DNA from: an uncultured Oscillospiraceae bacterium
Lineage (GTDB): Bacteria > Bacillota > Clostridia > Oscillospirales > Oscillospiraceae
Direction: 5' to 3'
DNA: 64,000 bases
Assembly (NCBI GenBank): GCA_910584835.1
Contig: CAJUEG010000006.1
Span: 4,377-68,376, forward strand
Shown here one piece after another: positions 32,859 to 41,500 of this stretch. Below the pieces are notes generated by a model. That model did not search any database, was not told the DNA's origin, and saw only the letters and a program-made list of their open reading frames with translations. A program made the position numbers and the translations under genes. The stretch's first letter is position 1; each line of letters starts with the position of its first letter.

Positions 32859-34792
32859 AGCTTTTCCTCCTCCGGCGGGATGTCTTCCCGGTCCACCCCC
32901 AGCCGCCGCACCGTGGGCTTGGCCACGTCCAGCAGCTCGTCAAAGGCGGGCAGGGAGCCATCGACCCGGTCGCACAGCCAATTCATTTTTAAGATCTCCT
33001 CCATGGTCAGGTCCCGGGAGCCGTCGTTGACCACACGGCCCGCCTGATCCCGGATGAGCCGCTGGAAGGGGTGGATGGTGCCCGCCCGGATGCCCTGGCG
33101 CAGGATCTCCGCCAGGGAACGCACCCCCTCGGGCAGGTCGGGGCTGAAGCGCAGGTCCACCACGCCGCTGTTCATCCCCCACCAGTAGTTGATGGCCTTG
33201 CTGCTGTCCTCCGCCAGGGGGATGGTCTTGGGGTCGCGGAGCATTTCCCGCACGATGCGCACGTAGAACTCCCCCCAGTGCCAGCTGGGGGAGGCCAGCT
33301 GCACCAGTTCTCCGTCCGGCTCCAGCCGGGCCAGGCCCTGGGCGCCGTCAGGCTGCTCGGAAATAAAGTCCCGGTCGCTGACGATCTGGATGCTCTGGCG
33401 CTGGAACTCGCCCATATAGTTGCCCGGCAGGCAGTGCCAGCGCAGGTCGATGCGGGCCTCCGGGTTGGTCAGCGCCGCGCCCAGGGCAAAGGCGTTGATG
33501 CTGGCGGGCACCCCCAGGATGGGGTAGCTGCCCACGTAGCCGATGCGGCCGGTCTGGCTCATGGCCCCGGCGATGGCGCCGGTGATGAACTTGCCCTCGT
33601 ACACCCGGCAGTAGTAGGCCTTTACGTTGACGTAGGGCTGGTCGATGGAGCAGTTCATGAAGCGCACCTTGGGGTACTTCACCGCCACCCGCAGCGTGGC
33701 GTCGATGAGGTTCACCGACGTGGTGAAGATGAGCTCCGCGCCCCCCGCCACCGCCTCGCAGATGGCGGATTCCGTCCCCTGGGGAGACACATCGTAATAG
33801 CTGATGACGCTTACGCTGTCCCCCAGCGTCTGCTCCAGGTACTCCCGGCCCTTGTCATGGGCGGCGGTCCAGCCGCTGGAGCTGGGGGTGCCCTGGAACA
33901 AAAAGGCCACCCGCAGCCGCTTCTTCGTCCCCAGCAGAGCGGACATGACGCTCTTTTTCTCCTCCCCCTCAGAGGGGGCGAGGCTCACCGCGATGGGGGT
34001 GGTCTCGGCATGGAGGCACAGCTCCTTCCAGATGGCGGACAGGGTTTTGCGGTACTCCCCCTCGCCGACGGAGGAGAGGAACTGCTGGGCGTCGTAGAAC
34101 TCCAGCCAGCGCAGCAGCGCGTCCCCGGCGGTCAGCCCCAGCCCGCCGCCGCCCAGGCGGTAGAAGCTCTCCCGGAAGGCGAAATACCGGGCCTTGAACT
34201 TTTTCTGAAAATCCTCCGGCCAGTCCTCGTCCCGGGCAAAGCCCAGGGCGGCCTGGAGCTTGGCGTATCCGCCCAGGTCGCTGAAGTGCACGCCCCAGCA
34301 GCGGCTGTGCCGGAAAAATTCCAGGAACTCCAGATAGATCTGGGTGGTGATGTCGTCCGACTTCTCCGGCATGAGCCGGGTGATGTCCGCCTGGATGATG
34401 GACGAGCCCATGCTCTTGAGCACGCTCACCCGCTTGTTTCCCTCCTGGACGTAGAACCGGCCCAGGTACTCATAGCACTTGATGGGGTCGTGGATGCCCT
34501 CGCTGAGCTGGGCGGCGCACAGGTTGACCCACTTCATGGCAAATTCCGACTCCGGCCCCATCAGGGGGTAAAACCCGGCGGAGAAGGAATTGCACCTGGC
34601 CTCCTCCGTGGAGCCCACCACCAGGTAGATGGGCACGTCCATCACCCCCAGCTTTACCTGGGAGAGCTGGAGCTTGTCCGCTCCCAGGGCCTGGATGTTG
34701 GGGGTCAGCCCCCGGTGGACGCAGTTTTTGTATTCCCGCTGGCCCTGCTTCAGGGCCGCCGTATAATATTGCACCGCTTCGGCGCTTGACAT
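32855..34792 (-). CDS. ParB-like/BMP-domain protein without signal peptide
   Basis: A 645-residue protein. The C-terminal two thirds (from about residue 290, KKRLRVAFLFQGTPSSSGWTAAHDKG) match the BMP/PnrA type of substrate-binding domain, which usually sits outside the cell and binds nucleosides. Here there is no signal peptide or lipobox. The first 280 residues include GRFYVQEGNKRVSVLKSMGS, resembling the ParB/sulfiredoxin nucleotide-binding motif. A cytoplasmic sensor of nucleosides or nucleotides is a possible role (inference). AAAGGAG lies before ATG 34792. No ABC permease is adjacent; a metallophosphoesterase overlaps its end. Confidence 0.8.
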   Translation of the reverse strand: MSSAEAVQYYTAALKQGQREYKNCVHRGLTPNIQALGADKLQLSQVKLGVMDVPIYLVVGSTEEARCNSFSAGFYPLMGPESEFAMKWVNLCAAQLSEGIHDPIKCYEYLGRFYVQEGNKRVSVLKSMGSSIIQADITRLMPEKSDDITTQIYLEFLEFFRHSRCWGVHFSDLGGYAKLQAALGFARDEDWPEDFQKKFKARYFAFRESFYRLGGGGLGLTAGDALLRWLEFYDAQQFLSSVGEGEYRKTLSAIWKELCLHAETTPIAVSLAPSEGEEKKSVMSALLGTKKRLRVAFLFQGTPSSSGWTAAHDKGREYLEQTLGDSVSVISYYDVSPQGTESAICEAVAGGAELIFTTSVNLIDATLRVAVKYPKVRFMNCSIDQPYVNVKAYYCRVYEGKFITGAIAGAMSQTGRIGYVGSYPILGVPASINAFALGAALTNPEARIDLRWHCLPGNYMGEFQRQSIQIVSDRDFISEQPDGAQGLARLEPDGELVQLASPSWHWGEFYVRIVREMLRDPKTIPLAEDSSKAINYWWGMNSGVVDLRFSPDLPEGVRSLAEILRQGIRAGTIHPFQRLIRDQAGRVVNDGSRDLTMEEILKMNWLCDRVDGSLPAFDELLDVAKPTVRRLGVDREDIPPEEEKL

Positions 34793-34888
34793 AAAACCCG
34801 CTCCTTTCGGTGTTTAACCGCCAATATTGTACCAAATGCCGCTGTCGGATGCCAGTGTTTGGGAGGAATTTCCCTTGTGTGGAACGCT

Positions 34889-34920
34889 GAAAAAAAGGCC
34901 GCGGCCGCCCGGCCTTTTGA
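34889..34920. terminator. Terminator-like hairpin between divergent genes
   Basis: AAAAAGGCCG...CGGCCTTTT forms a stem with A and T runs on both sides. It lies upstream of both divergent flanking genes, where a terminator is not expected, so its role is unclear. Confidence 0.5.
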
Positions 34921-34978
34921 CGCTTCAACCGGGGGAGGGGGCAGAGAAGGCAAAGGGCAAAAAGCGCATCGTTTTCAG

Positions 34979-35007
34979 TGGACAAGCGGAAAACGCAGGT
35001 GTATAAT
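34979..35007 (+). promoter_or_regulatory. Promoter of the ATP synthase operon
   Basis: TGGACA (34979-34984), 17-bp spacer, TATAAT (35002-35007), 52 bp upstream of atpB. Confidence 0.75.
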
Positions 35008-35059
35008 AGGTGCGCCGCGCCGGAGAGCGCGGGAAATGCTCGAAAGAAGGAATGCTTGG

Positions 35060-35893
35060 ATGAAGCAACACAAAAGAGGGCTGGCGGTGTGCCTGGCGGC
35101 CGCGGTGCTGCTGCTCATCGCCGCGCTGCTGGCGGGCTCTCCCGGCCCGTCGGAGAGCGTACAGGAGGCCATGCGGGACGCAGTGCTCCACGGCACGGGG
35201 CAGATCAGCCTGTTCGGCCTTATGACGGTGAACCCGGGAATGATCTCCGCGCTGCTGGTGACGGCCTTTTTGCTGCTGTGCGCCGCGCTGATCCGGGTTT
35301 TCGCCATCCCCCGGTTCCAGTACCGGCCGGGGAAGCTCCAGCTGCTGCTGGAGGAGCTGGTGGGCCTGTTCGACGGCATGGCCAAAAGCAACAGCCCCCA
35401 CCGCAACCGTTTTTTAGGGGCCTACCTCTTTGCCGCCGGGGCCTACATCTTCGTGGGCACCCTGTCTGAGCTGCTGGGCCTCCAGGCGGTGACCGTCCAC
35501 GGCCACCCCATCACCCTGCCCGCCCCGCTGTCCGACGTGAACGCCGCCATCGCCATGGGCACCCTGTCCTATCTGGTGATTTTGTCCGGCGGCGTGGCCT
35601 CCAACGGCCTGGGGGGCGTGGGCAAGACCCTCAAGGAGTTCTCGCTGCCCATATCCATGAGCTTCCGTCTCTTCGGGGCGCTGCTCAGCGGCCTGCTGGT
35701 GACGGAGCTGGTGTACTACTACGTGGCGCTGAGCTTCGTCCTCCCCGTGGTGGTGGGGGTGCTGTTCACCCTGCTCCACGCCCTGATCCAGACCTACGTG
35801 CTCACCATGCTCACCGCGCTGTACTACGGCGAGGTGTCCGAGCCCTCCCCTAAAAAAGAGAAAAAGAAGAAGCTTCGGGCGGAGAACGCCTGA
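35060..35893 (+). CDS. atpB: F-type ATP synthase subunit a
   Basis: A 277-residue membrane subunit that forms the ion half-channels against the c ring. The essential Arg lies in SMSFRLFGALLSG (usually S.RLFGN), and the last helix has ALIQTYVLTMLTALYYGE. A basic tail (KKEKKKKLRAENA) ends the protein. The start is set at ATG 35060, with GAAAGAAGG upstream; an in-frame ATG at 35036 would add eight residues but has a weaker site. First gene of the operon; no atpI is seen upstream. Confidence 0.95.
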   Translation: MKQHKRGLAVCLAAAVLLLIAALLAGSPGPSESVQEAMRDAVLHGTGQISLFGLMTVNPGMISALLVTAFLLLCAALIRVFAIPRFQYRPGKLQLLLEELVGLFDGMAKSNSPHRNRFLGAYLFAAGAYIFVGTLSELLGLQAVTVHGHPITLPAPLSDVNAAIAMGTLSYLVILSGGVASNGLGGVGKTLKEFSLPISMSFRLFGALLSGLLVTELVYYYVALSFVLPVVVGVLFTLLHALIQTYVLTMLTALYYGEVSEPSPKKEKKKKLRAENA

Positions 35894-35929
35894 GGCCCGC
35901 AAAATATATAAAACGGAGGTTATGTACCT

Positions 35930-36289
35930 ATGAATAAGCTGCTGAAAAAGATTCTCGTCCTGGCCGGGGTGTTTATGCTGGTCCTGTCCCTGGCCGCCCC
36001 CGCCTATGCCGCCGCCCCCAGTCAGGGGGAGCCGGACGCCCAGACCGAAACAGATGAGGGCTCCGCCATCGGCCTGAAGGCCATCGCCGCGGGCATCGCC
36101 GTGGGCATCGCCGCCGCCGGCGGCGCGGTGGGCATGGGCCTGGCCACCGCCAAGTCCACCGAGAGCCTGGCCCGCCAGCCCGAGGCGGAGGGCAAGATCC
36201 GCACCACCCTGATGCTGGGCCTGGTGTTCATTGAGACGGCCATCATCTACGCTTTGCTGGTGGTCATCCTCATCATCTTCGTGCTGTAA
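35930..36289 (+). CDS. atpE: F-type ATP synthase subunit c with leader
   Basis: A 119-residue c subunit; typical bacterial ones have 75-90 residues. The extra N-terminus (NKLLKKILVLAGVFMLVLSLAAPAYAAA) looks like a cleavable signal peptide followed by an acidic linker. The hairpin core has helix 1 (GLKAIAAGIAVGIAAAGGAVG), the ESLARQPEAEGK loop and helix 2 with the ion-carrying Glu in VFIETAIIYALL. Thr after the Glu and Tyr four residues on match sodium-type c rings, but the helix-1 Gln of those rings is Met here, so ion specificity is unresolved. It sits 36 bp after atpB. Confidence 0.95.
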   Translation: MNKLLKKILVLAGVFMLVLSLAAPAYAAAPSQGEPDAQTETDEGSAIGLKAIAAGIAVGIAAAGGAVGMGLATAKSTESLARQPEAEGKIRTTLMLGLVFIETAIIYALLVVILIIFVL

Positions 36290-36307
36290 CGGCAGGAGGG
36301 CTTTGTC

Positions 36308-36799
36308 ATGCCTTTGAATATCAACTTGCAGCAGATTCTGCTGCACTGGATGAATCTGGCCATCCTGACGGGGGGGCTGTACTTTCTCCTGTACAAGCCG
36401 GTGAAGGAGTTTATGGAAAAGCGGGCGGCCCACTACCAGGAGCTGGAGGACCAGGCGGCGGACAGGCTGGCCCAGGCCGAGCGCCTCAAGGCGGAGGCCC
36501 AGGCCAAGCTGGAGGCGGCGGACGACGAGATCCACGACGAGCGGATGCGCGCCCAGCAGGCCGCCTCCGACGCCGCCCAGGAGCAGCTGGCCCAGGCCGA
36601 GGAGCAGGCCCGCCGCATTGTGGACAAGGCCCAGGCCGAGGCGGAGCAGTTCAAGGAGCGGGCGCTGCGGGAGTCCCAGCGGGAGATGCGGGAGCTGGCC
36701 GCCAAGGCGGCGAAAAAGCTGGCCGCCAAGCCCGGCGCCGATTTCTTCGACCAGTTCCTGGACCTGACGGAGGGAGGCGGGGCGCATGAGGGACGCTAG
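36308..36799 (+). CDS. atpF: F-type ATP synthase subunit b
   Basis: A 163-residue stalk subunit: one N-terminal membrane helix (LLHWMNLAILTGGLYFLLYKPV), then a long charged coiled coil (residues about 40-145). The C-terminus (GADFFDQFLDLTEGG) contains no delta-like domain, so this is not the b-delta fusion known from mycobacteria. Its 3' end overlaps the next gene by 14 bp, which leaves no room for a separate atpH. Confidence 0.93.
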   Translation: MPLNINLQQILLHWMNLAILTGGLYFLLYKPVKEFMEKRAAHYQELEDQAADRLAQAERLKAEAQAKLEAADDEIHDERMRAQQAASDAAQEQLAQAEEQARRIVDKAQAEAEQFKERALRESQREMRELAAKAAKKLAAKPGADFFDQFLDLTEGGGAHEGR

Positions 36800-38546
36800 A
36801 AGCCGCCTCACCGCCCAGCTGCGCAGCGCCGACCAGCCCACCGAGAGCCAGCTCCAGCGCTTTGACCAGTTCCTCTCCCGGGCCTACAAGCGGAAGGTGG
36901 CCCTCCACTGGGAGTATGACGAGACCCTCCAGGACGGCTTCCGCCTTCAGGTGGGGTCCGATGTGTACGACTGGACCCTGGACGGCCGGGTGCGGCAGTT
37001 CCAGGATTACCTGCACAGGCTGGAGCCGGGGGAGAACGACATCATCCCCCTCATCCGCCAGGCGGTGGAGCGGTGGGAGCCCTCCCCCGCCCCGGAGGAG
37101 ATGGGCGAGGTGCTGTCCGTGGACAGCGACATCGCCGCGGTCAGCGGGCTCACCCACGCCCAGTACGGGGAGATCCTGGTGTTCGAGGGCGGCGTGAAGG
37201 GCATGGTCCAGGACCTGCGCCCCCGGGGGCTGAGCTGCATCCTCTTCGGCGACGGCGAGGAGATCCGGGCGGGCAGCATGGTCCGCCGCACCCTGAAAAC
37301 CGCCGGCATGCCGGTGGGGGAGGGCTACCTGGGCCGGGTGGTGGACGCCCTGGGCGTGCCGGTGGACGGCAAGGGGGCCATTGAGCCGGAGGGCTACCGC
37401 CCCATGGAGACCCCCGCTCCCGGCATCCTGGAACGCCAGCCGGTGAACACCCCCATGGAGACGGGACTTTTGGCCATCGACTCCATGTTCCCCATCGGTC
37501 GGGGCCAGCGGGAGCTCATCATCGGCGACCGCCAGACCGGCAAGACCGCCATCGCCCTGGACACCATCCTCAACCAGAAGGGCAAGGACGTGGTGTGCAT
37601 CTATGTGGCCATCGGCCAGAAGACCAGCTCGGTGGCCCAGCTGGCGGAGAACCTGGCCCGCCGGGGGGCCATGGAGTACACCACCATCGTCACCGCCCCC
37701 GCCGGGGCCTCCGCCGCTTTGCAGTACATCGCCCCCTACGCCGGGTGCGCCCTGGCCGAGCACTTCATGTACCAGGGGGACGACGTGCTCATCGTGTACG
37801 ACGACCTCAGCAAGCACGCCATCGCCTACCGGGCCCTGTCCCTGCTGCTGGAGCGCTCCCCCGGCCGGGAGGCCTACCCCGGCGACGTGTTCTACCTCCA
37901 CTCCCGCCTGCTGGAGCGGTCCGCCCACCTCAGCGACGAGCTGGGGGGCGGCAGCATGACCGCCCTGCCCATCGTGGAGACCCAGGCGGGGGACGTGTCC
38001 GCCTATATCCCCACCAATATCATCTCCATCACCGACGGCCAGATTTTCCTGGAGAGCGAGCTGTTCTTCTCCGGCCAGCGGCCCGCCGTCAACGTGGGCC
38101 TGTCCGTGTCCCGGGTGGGCGGCGACGCCCAGACCAAGGCCAAAAAGGCCGCCGCCGGGGCCATCCGGCTGGATTTGGCCCAGTACCGGGAGATGGAGGT
38201 GTTCACCCAGTTCTCCAGCGATCTGGACGACGCCACCAAGCGCCAGCTCTCCTACGGGCAGGGGCTGATGCGGCTGCTGCGCCAGCCCCAGTACGCCCCC
38301 CTGTCCCACCACCAGCAGGTGATTATCCTCACCGCCGCCATGGACCACGTGATGCAGGACGTGCCGCTGGATAAAATGGACGAATTCCGGGACGGGCTGC
38401 TGGCCGCGGTGGAGGGGGAGGGCGCCGACCTGTGCGCCCGCATCGACCAGACCGGCAAGCTGTCCGAGGACGACCGGGAGGAGATTCTGGACCTGGCCCG
38501 GGCGTATCTGGCCCGGTTCCAGGGCGGCGGAAAGCAGGGCGGCTGA
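36786..38546 (+). CDS. atpA: ATP synthase delta-CTD/alpha fusion subunit
   Basis: A 586-residue protein; standard alpha subunits have about 500-510. Residues about 105-586 are a normal alpha with Walker A GDRQTGKT, VYDDLSKHAIAYRALSLLL and ALPIVETQAGDVSAYIPTN. Residues 1-78 align with the C-terminal part of delta (OSCP): ARSRLTAQL, ESQLQRFDQFLSRAYKRKVAL and LQVGSDVYDWTLDGRVRQFQDYL parallel E. coli delta [22 protein letters not shown] and [22 protein letters not shown]. The alpha N-terminal helix (ENDIIPLIRQAVERWE), which docks delta in E. coli, follows directly. The delta N-terminal domain is absent. AGGGAGG precedes ATG 36786. Confidence 0.93.
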   Translation: MRDARSRLTAQLRSADQPTESQLQRFDQFLSRAYKRKVALHWEYDETLQDGFRLQVGSDVYDWTLDGRVRQFQDYLHRLEPGENDIIPLIRQAVERWEPSPAPEEMGEVLSVDSDIAAVSGLTHAQYGEILVFEGGVKGMVQDLRPRGLSCILFGDGEEIRAGSMVRRTLKTAGMPVGEGYLGRVVDALGVPVDGKGAIEPEGYRPMETPAPGILERQPVNTPMETGLLAIDSMFPIGRGQRELIIGDRQTGKTAIALDTILNQKGKDVVCIYVAIGQKTSSVAQLAENLARRGAMEYTTIVTAPAGASAALQYIAPYAGCALAEHFMYQGDDVLIVYDDLSKHAIAYRALSLLLERSPGREAYPGDVFYLHSRLLERSAHLSDELGGGSMTALPIVETQAGDVSAYIPTNIISITDGQIFLESELFFSGQRPAVNVGLSVSRVGGDAQTKAKKAAAGAIRLDLAQYREMEVFTQFSSDLDDATKRQLSYGQGLMRLLRQPQYAPLSHHQQVIILTAAMDHVMQDVPLDKMDEFRDGLLAAVEGEGADLCARIDQTGKLSEDDREEILDLARAYLARFQGGGKQGG

Positions 38547-38547
38547 T

Positions 38548-39456
38548 ATGGCGGGGACCAAAGAGATCAAGGACCGCATCGGCAGCGTCCACGAGACCAA
38601 GAAGATCACCAGCGCCATGTACCTCATTGCCTCCACCAAGCTGCGGAAGGCCCGGCAGGAGCTGGACAACACCCGGCCCTACTTCGAGGCGCTGCGCCGG
38701 GAGATCAAGCGCATCTTCCGCACCGTGGGCGGAGAGGTGGTGGACAGCCCCTACTTTTACCCCATGGAGGGGGAGCCCCCCCTGGACAAGCCCAACGCCT
38801 GCCTGGTCATCACCGCGGACAAGGGGCTGGCGGGGGCCTACAACCAGAACGCCATCAAGGAGGCGCTGAAGCTGCTGGACACCCACCCGGACACCAAGCT
38901 GTACGTGGTGGGGGAGTACGGGCGGCGGTTCTTCGCCTCCCACGGCATCCCCATTGAGCACAGCTTCCTCTACACCGCCCAGAACCCCACCATGGCCAGG
39001 GCCCGGGAGATCAGCGCCCTGCTGCTGGACGGTTTCGAGAACGACCGGCTGGACAAGATCTACGTGGTGTACACCGACATGGGAAACGGCATGGACTTCC
39101 AGGCCAAATGCACCCGGGTGCTGCCCTTTCACCGGGCCCATTTCACCGACGCCTCCCGCGCCGAGCCGCCGGTGACCACCCCCGTTGAGTTCCTGCCCAG
39201 CGTCCAGGCGGTGCTGGACAGCATGATGCCCAGCTACGTGTCCGGCTTCATTTACAGCGCCCTCATCGACAGCTTCTGCTGTGAGCAGCAGGCCCGCATG
39301 ACCGCCATGGACAGCGCCAACCAGAACGCGGAGAAGCTGCTGGGGGAGCTGTCCCTGGAATTCAACCGGGTCCGGCAGTCGGCCATCACCCAGGAAATTA
39401 CCGAGGTGTCCGCCGGGGCCAAAGCCCAGCGGAAAAAGCATCAGAAAGAAGGTTGA
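38548..39456 (+). CDS. atpG: F-type ATP synthase subunit gamma
   Basis: A 302-residue central shaft subunit. The N-terminal helix (KEIKDRIGSVHETKKITSAMYLIASTKLRKA) and the C-terminal helix (SANQNAEKLLGELSLEFNRVRQSAITQEITEV) are the gamma signature. It starts 1 nt after the alpha stop and overlaps the beta start. Length is normal. Confidence 0.96.
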   Translation: MAGTKEIKDRIGSVHETKKITSAMYLIASTKLRKARQELDNTRPYFEALRREIKRIFRTVGGEVVDSPYFYPMEGEPPLDKPNACLVITADKGLAGAYNQNAIKEALKLLDTHPDTKLYVVGEYGRRFFASHGIPIEHSFLYTAQNPTMARAREISALLLDGFENDRLDKIYVVYTDMGNGMDFQAKCTRVLPFHRAHFTDASRAEPPVTTPVEFLPSVQAVLDSMMPSYVSGFIYSALIDSFCCEQQARMTAMDSANQNAEKLLGELSLEFNRVRQSAITQEITEVSAGAKAQRKKHQKEG

Positions 39457-40862
39457 TGATTTTGGAACGTGGGATCATCACACAGATATCCGGCCCCGTG
39501 GTGGACGTGGAGATCATCGAAGGGGAGCTGCCCCGCCTGCGGGAGGAGCTCACCGTGGAAAAGGACGGACAGGACCGGGTGATGGAGGTGGCCCAGCACC
39601 TGGACCACAAGACGGTGCGGTGCATCATGCTCTCCCCCAGCGAGGGGCTGGCCCGGGGCCTGGCCGTGGACGTGCCGGGCCACACCATCCAGGTCCCCGT
39701 GGGGGAGGCCACCCTGGGCCGCATGTTCAACGTGCTGGGCCAGCCCATCGACGGGGGCGGGCCGGTGCCCGAGGGCACCCCGGTGCGCTCCATCTACCGC
39801 AAGCCCCCCGCCTTTGACGAGCAGAGCCCCTCGGTGGAGATTCTGGAGACGGGCATCAAGGTCATCGACCTGCTGGAGCCCTACCCCAAGGGGGGCAAGA
39901 TCGGCCTGTTCGGCGGCGCCGGCGTGGGCAAGACGGTGCTCATCCAGGAGCTGATCCACAACGTGGCCATGGAGCACGGCGGCTATTCCATCTTCACCGG
40001 CGTGGGCGAGCGATCCCGGGAGGGCAACGACCTGTGGCGGGAGATGGGGGAGAGCGGCGTGTCCGCCAAGACCGCCCTGGTGTTCGGCCAGATGAACGAG
40101 TCCCCCGGCGTGCGTATGCGGGTGGCCCTGTCCGGGCTGACCATGGCGGAGCACTTCCGGGACAAGGAACACAAGGACGTGCTGCTGTTCATCGACAACA
40201 TCTTCCGTTTTGTCCAGGCGGGCAGCGAGGTGTCCACCCTGCTGGGGCGGATGCCCTCCGCCGTGGGCTACCAGCCCACCCTGGCCAACGAGATGGGAGA
40301 GCTGCAGGAGCGTATCACCTCCACCAAGAACGGCTCGGTGACCTCGGTGCAGGCGGTGTACGTCCCGGCGGACGACCTCACCGACCCGGCCACCGCCACC
40401 ACCTTCGCCCATCTGGACGCGACGACGGTTTTGAGCCGTAAGATTTCCGAGCAGGGCATCTACCCGGCGGTGGACCCGCTGGAGTCCTCCTCCCGGATTC
40501 TGGAAGCGGACGTGGTGGGGGCGGAGCACTACCGGGTGGCCCGGAAGGTGCAGGAGATTCTGGAGAAATACCGGGAGCTCCAGGACATCATCGCCATCCT
40601 GGGCATGGACGAGCTCAGCGCCGAGGACCGCAAGACCGTGGCCCGGGCCAGAAGGCTCCAGCGGTTCCTGGCCCAGCCCACCCACGTGGCGGAAAAGTTC
40701 ACCGGCATCCCGGGCGTGTATGTGCCGCTGAAGGACACCCTGGAGAGCTTCGCGGCCATTGTGGACGGGGAGCTGGACCAGTACCCGGAGGCGGCGTTCT
40801 ACAACGTGGGCGCCTGGCGGGACGTGGTGGCCAAGGCCAAAAAGCTGGAGGGCGGCGCGTGA
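39456..40862 (+). CDS. atpD: F-type ATP synthase subunit beta
   Basis: A 468-residue catalytic subunit: P-loop GGAGVGKT, GERSREGNDL with the catalytic Glu, LLFIDNIFRFVQAGSEVS, and the conserved DELSEED-like loop as GMDELSAEDRKTV. The start is the ATG at 39456, overlapping the gamma stop (TGATG); a TTG 3 nt earlier is possible. All nucleotide-binding residues I can identify are intact, so the enzyme should be active. Confidence 0.97.
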   Translation: MILERGIITQISGPVVDVEIIEGELPRLREELTVEKDGQDRVMEVAQHLDHKTVRCIMLSPSEGLARGLAVDVPGHTIQVPVGEATLGRMFNVLGQPIDGGGPVPEGTPVRSIYRKPPAFDEQSPSVEILETGIKVIDLLEPYPKGGKIGLFGGAGVGKTVLIQELIHNVAMEHGGYSIFTGVGERSREGNDLWREMGESGVSAKTALVFGQMNESPGVRMRVALSGLTMAEHFRDKEHKDVLLFIDNIFRFVQAGSEVSTLLGRMPSAVGYQPTLANEMGELQERITSTKNGSVTSVQAVYVPADDLTDPATATTFAHLDATTVLSRKISEQGIYPAVDPLESSSRILEADVVGAEHYRVARKVQEILEKYRELQDIIAILGMDELSAEDRKTVARARRLQRFLAQPTHVAEKFTGIPGVYVPLKDTLESFAAIVDGELDQYPEAAFYNVGAWRDVVAKAKKLEGGA

Positions 40863-41272
40863 TGGATACCTTTCAGGTGCATATCCTGGCTGCGGACCGG
40901 ACTCTGTACGAGGGCCCCTGCGTCAGCCTCACCATCCCCGCCAGCGACGGGGAGCGGGGCATCCTGGCCCACCACGCCAGCATGATGGCCGCCATCGTCC
41001 CCGGCACGCTGCGCTACCAGCCGCCGGGGGAGGAGGTCCAGCTGGCGGCGGTGTCTCCCGGCATGGTAAAGGTAGAGGATAACGAGGTGCTGGTGCTGGT
41101 GGACTCCGCCGAGCGCCCGGAGGAGATCGACGAGGCCCGGGCCCGCCGGGAGGCGGATCAGGCGCGGGAGGCCATTTTACAGAAGAAGAGCCGCCAGGAG
41201 TACCAGCTGGCCCAGGCGTCGCTGGCCCGGGCGCTGAACCGCCTGCGGGTAAAGGGCGGGAGCGGACTTTGA
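40862..41272 (+). CDS. atpC: F-type ATP synthase subunit epsilon
   Basis: A 136-residue subunit with the beta-sandwich N-terminal domain (VHILAADRTLYEGPCVSLTIPASDGERGILAHHA) and a C-terminal two-helix part (EARARREADQAREAILQKKSRQEYQLAQASLARALNRL broken by a turn). Start ATG 40862 overlaps the beta stop (TGATG). Last gene of the operon; a short hairpin at 41279-41296 and a T-rich stretch may end the transcript. Confidence 0.93.
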   Translation: MDTFQVHILAADRTLYEGPCVSLTIPASDGERGILAHHASMMAAIVPGTLRYQPPGEEVQLAAVSPGMVKVEDNEVLVLVDSAERPEEIDEARARREADQAREAILQKKSRQEYQLAQASLARALNRLRVKGGSGL

Positions 41273-41322
41273 GACGCTGTTCCCGCTGCCGGGAACCGGG
41301 TAAAAATTTTTTCAATTTGCAC

Positions 41323-41351
41323 TTTACAAACGGGGTAAACTCTGCTATACT
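41323..41351 (+). promoter_or_regulatory. Promoter of tRNA-Arg
   Basis: TTTACA (41323-41328), 17-bp spacer, TATACT (41346-41351), 18 bp before the tRNA. Confidence 0.7.
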
Positions 41352-41368
41352 ATGTGGGTATCAGAGAT

Positions 41369-41445
41369 GCGCCCGTAGTTCAATTGGATAGAGCGTCAGA
41401 TTCCGGTTCTGAATGTTGGGGGTTCGAGTCCCTTCGGGCGTACCA
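41369..41445 (+). tRNA. tRNA-Arg (CCG)
   Basis: The 77-nt cloverleaf includes an encoded CCA. Acceptor GCGCCCG pairs with CGGGCGT; D arm GTTC/GAGC; anticodon stem TCAGA/TCTGA with loop TTCCGGT, giving anticodon CCG; T arm with GGTTCGAGTCC. It reads CGG codons, which are common in this GC-rich genome. Confidence 0.95.
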
Positions 41446-41451
41446 AGCTGA

Positions 41452-41500
41452 AAGCCGCGTTTCAGCCTTGCTTGACAAGGCTGAAACGCGGCTTTTTTAT
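41452..41500 (+). terminator. Terminator of tRNA-Arg
   Basis: Long perfect stem (about 19 bp) around loop CTTGA, followed by TTTTTT, 6 nt after the CCA end. Confidence 0.92.

Noticed and set aside
36308..36799. b-delta fusion of the mycobacterial type
   Set aside because: The b subunit ends shortly after its coiled coil; the delta-like domain is on alpha instead.
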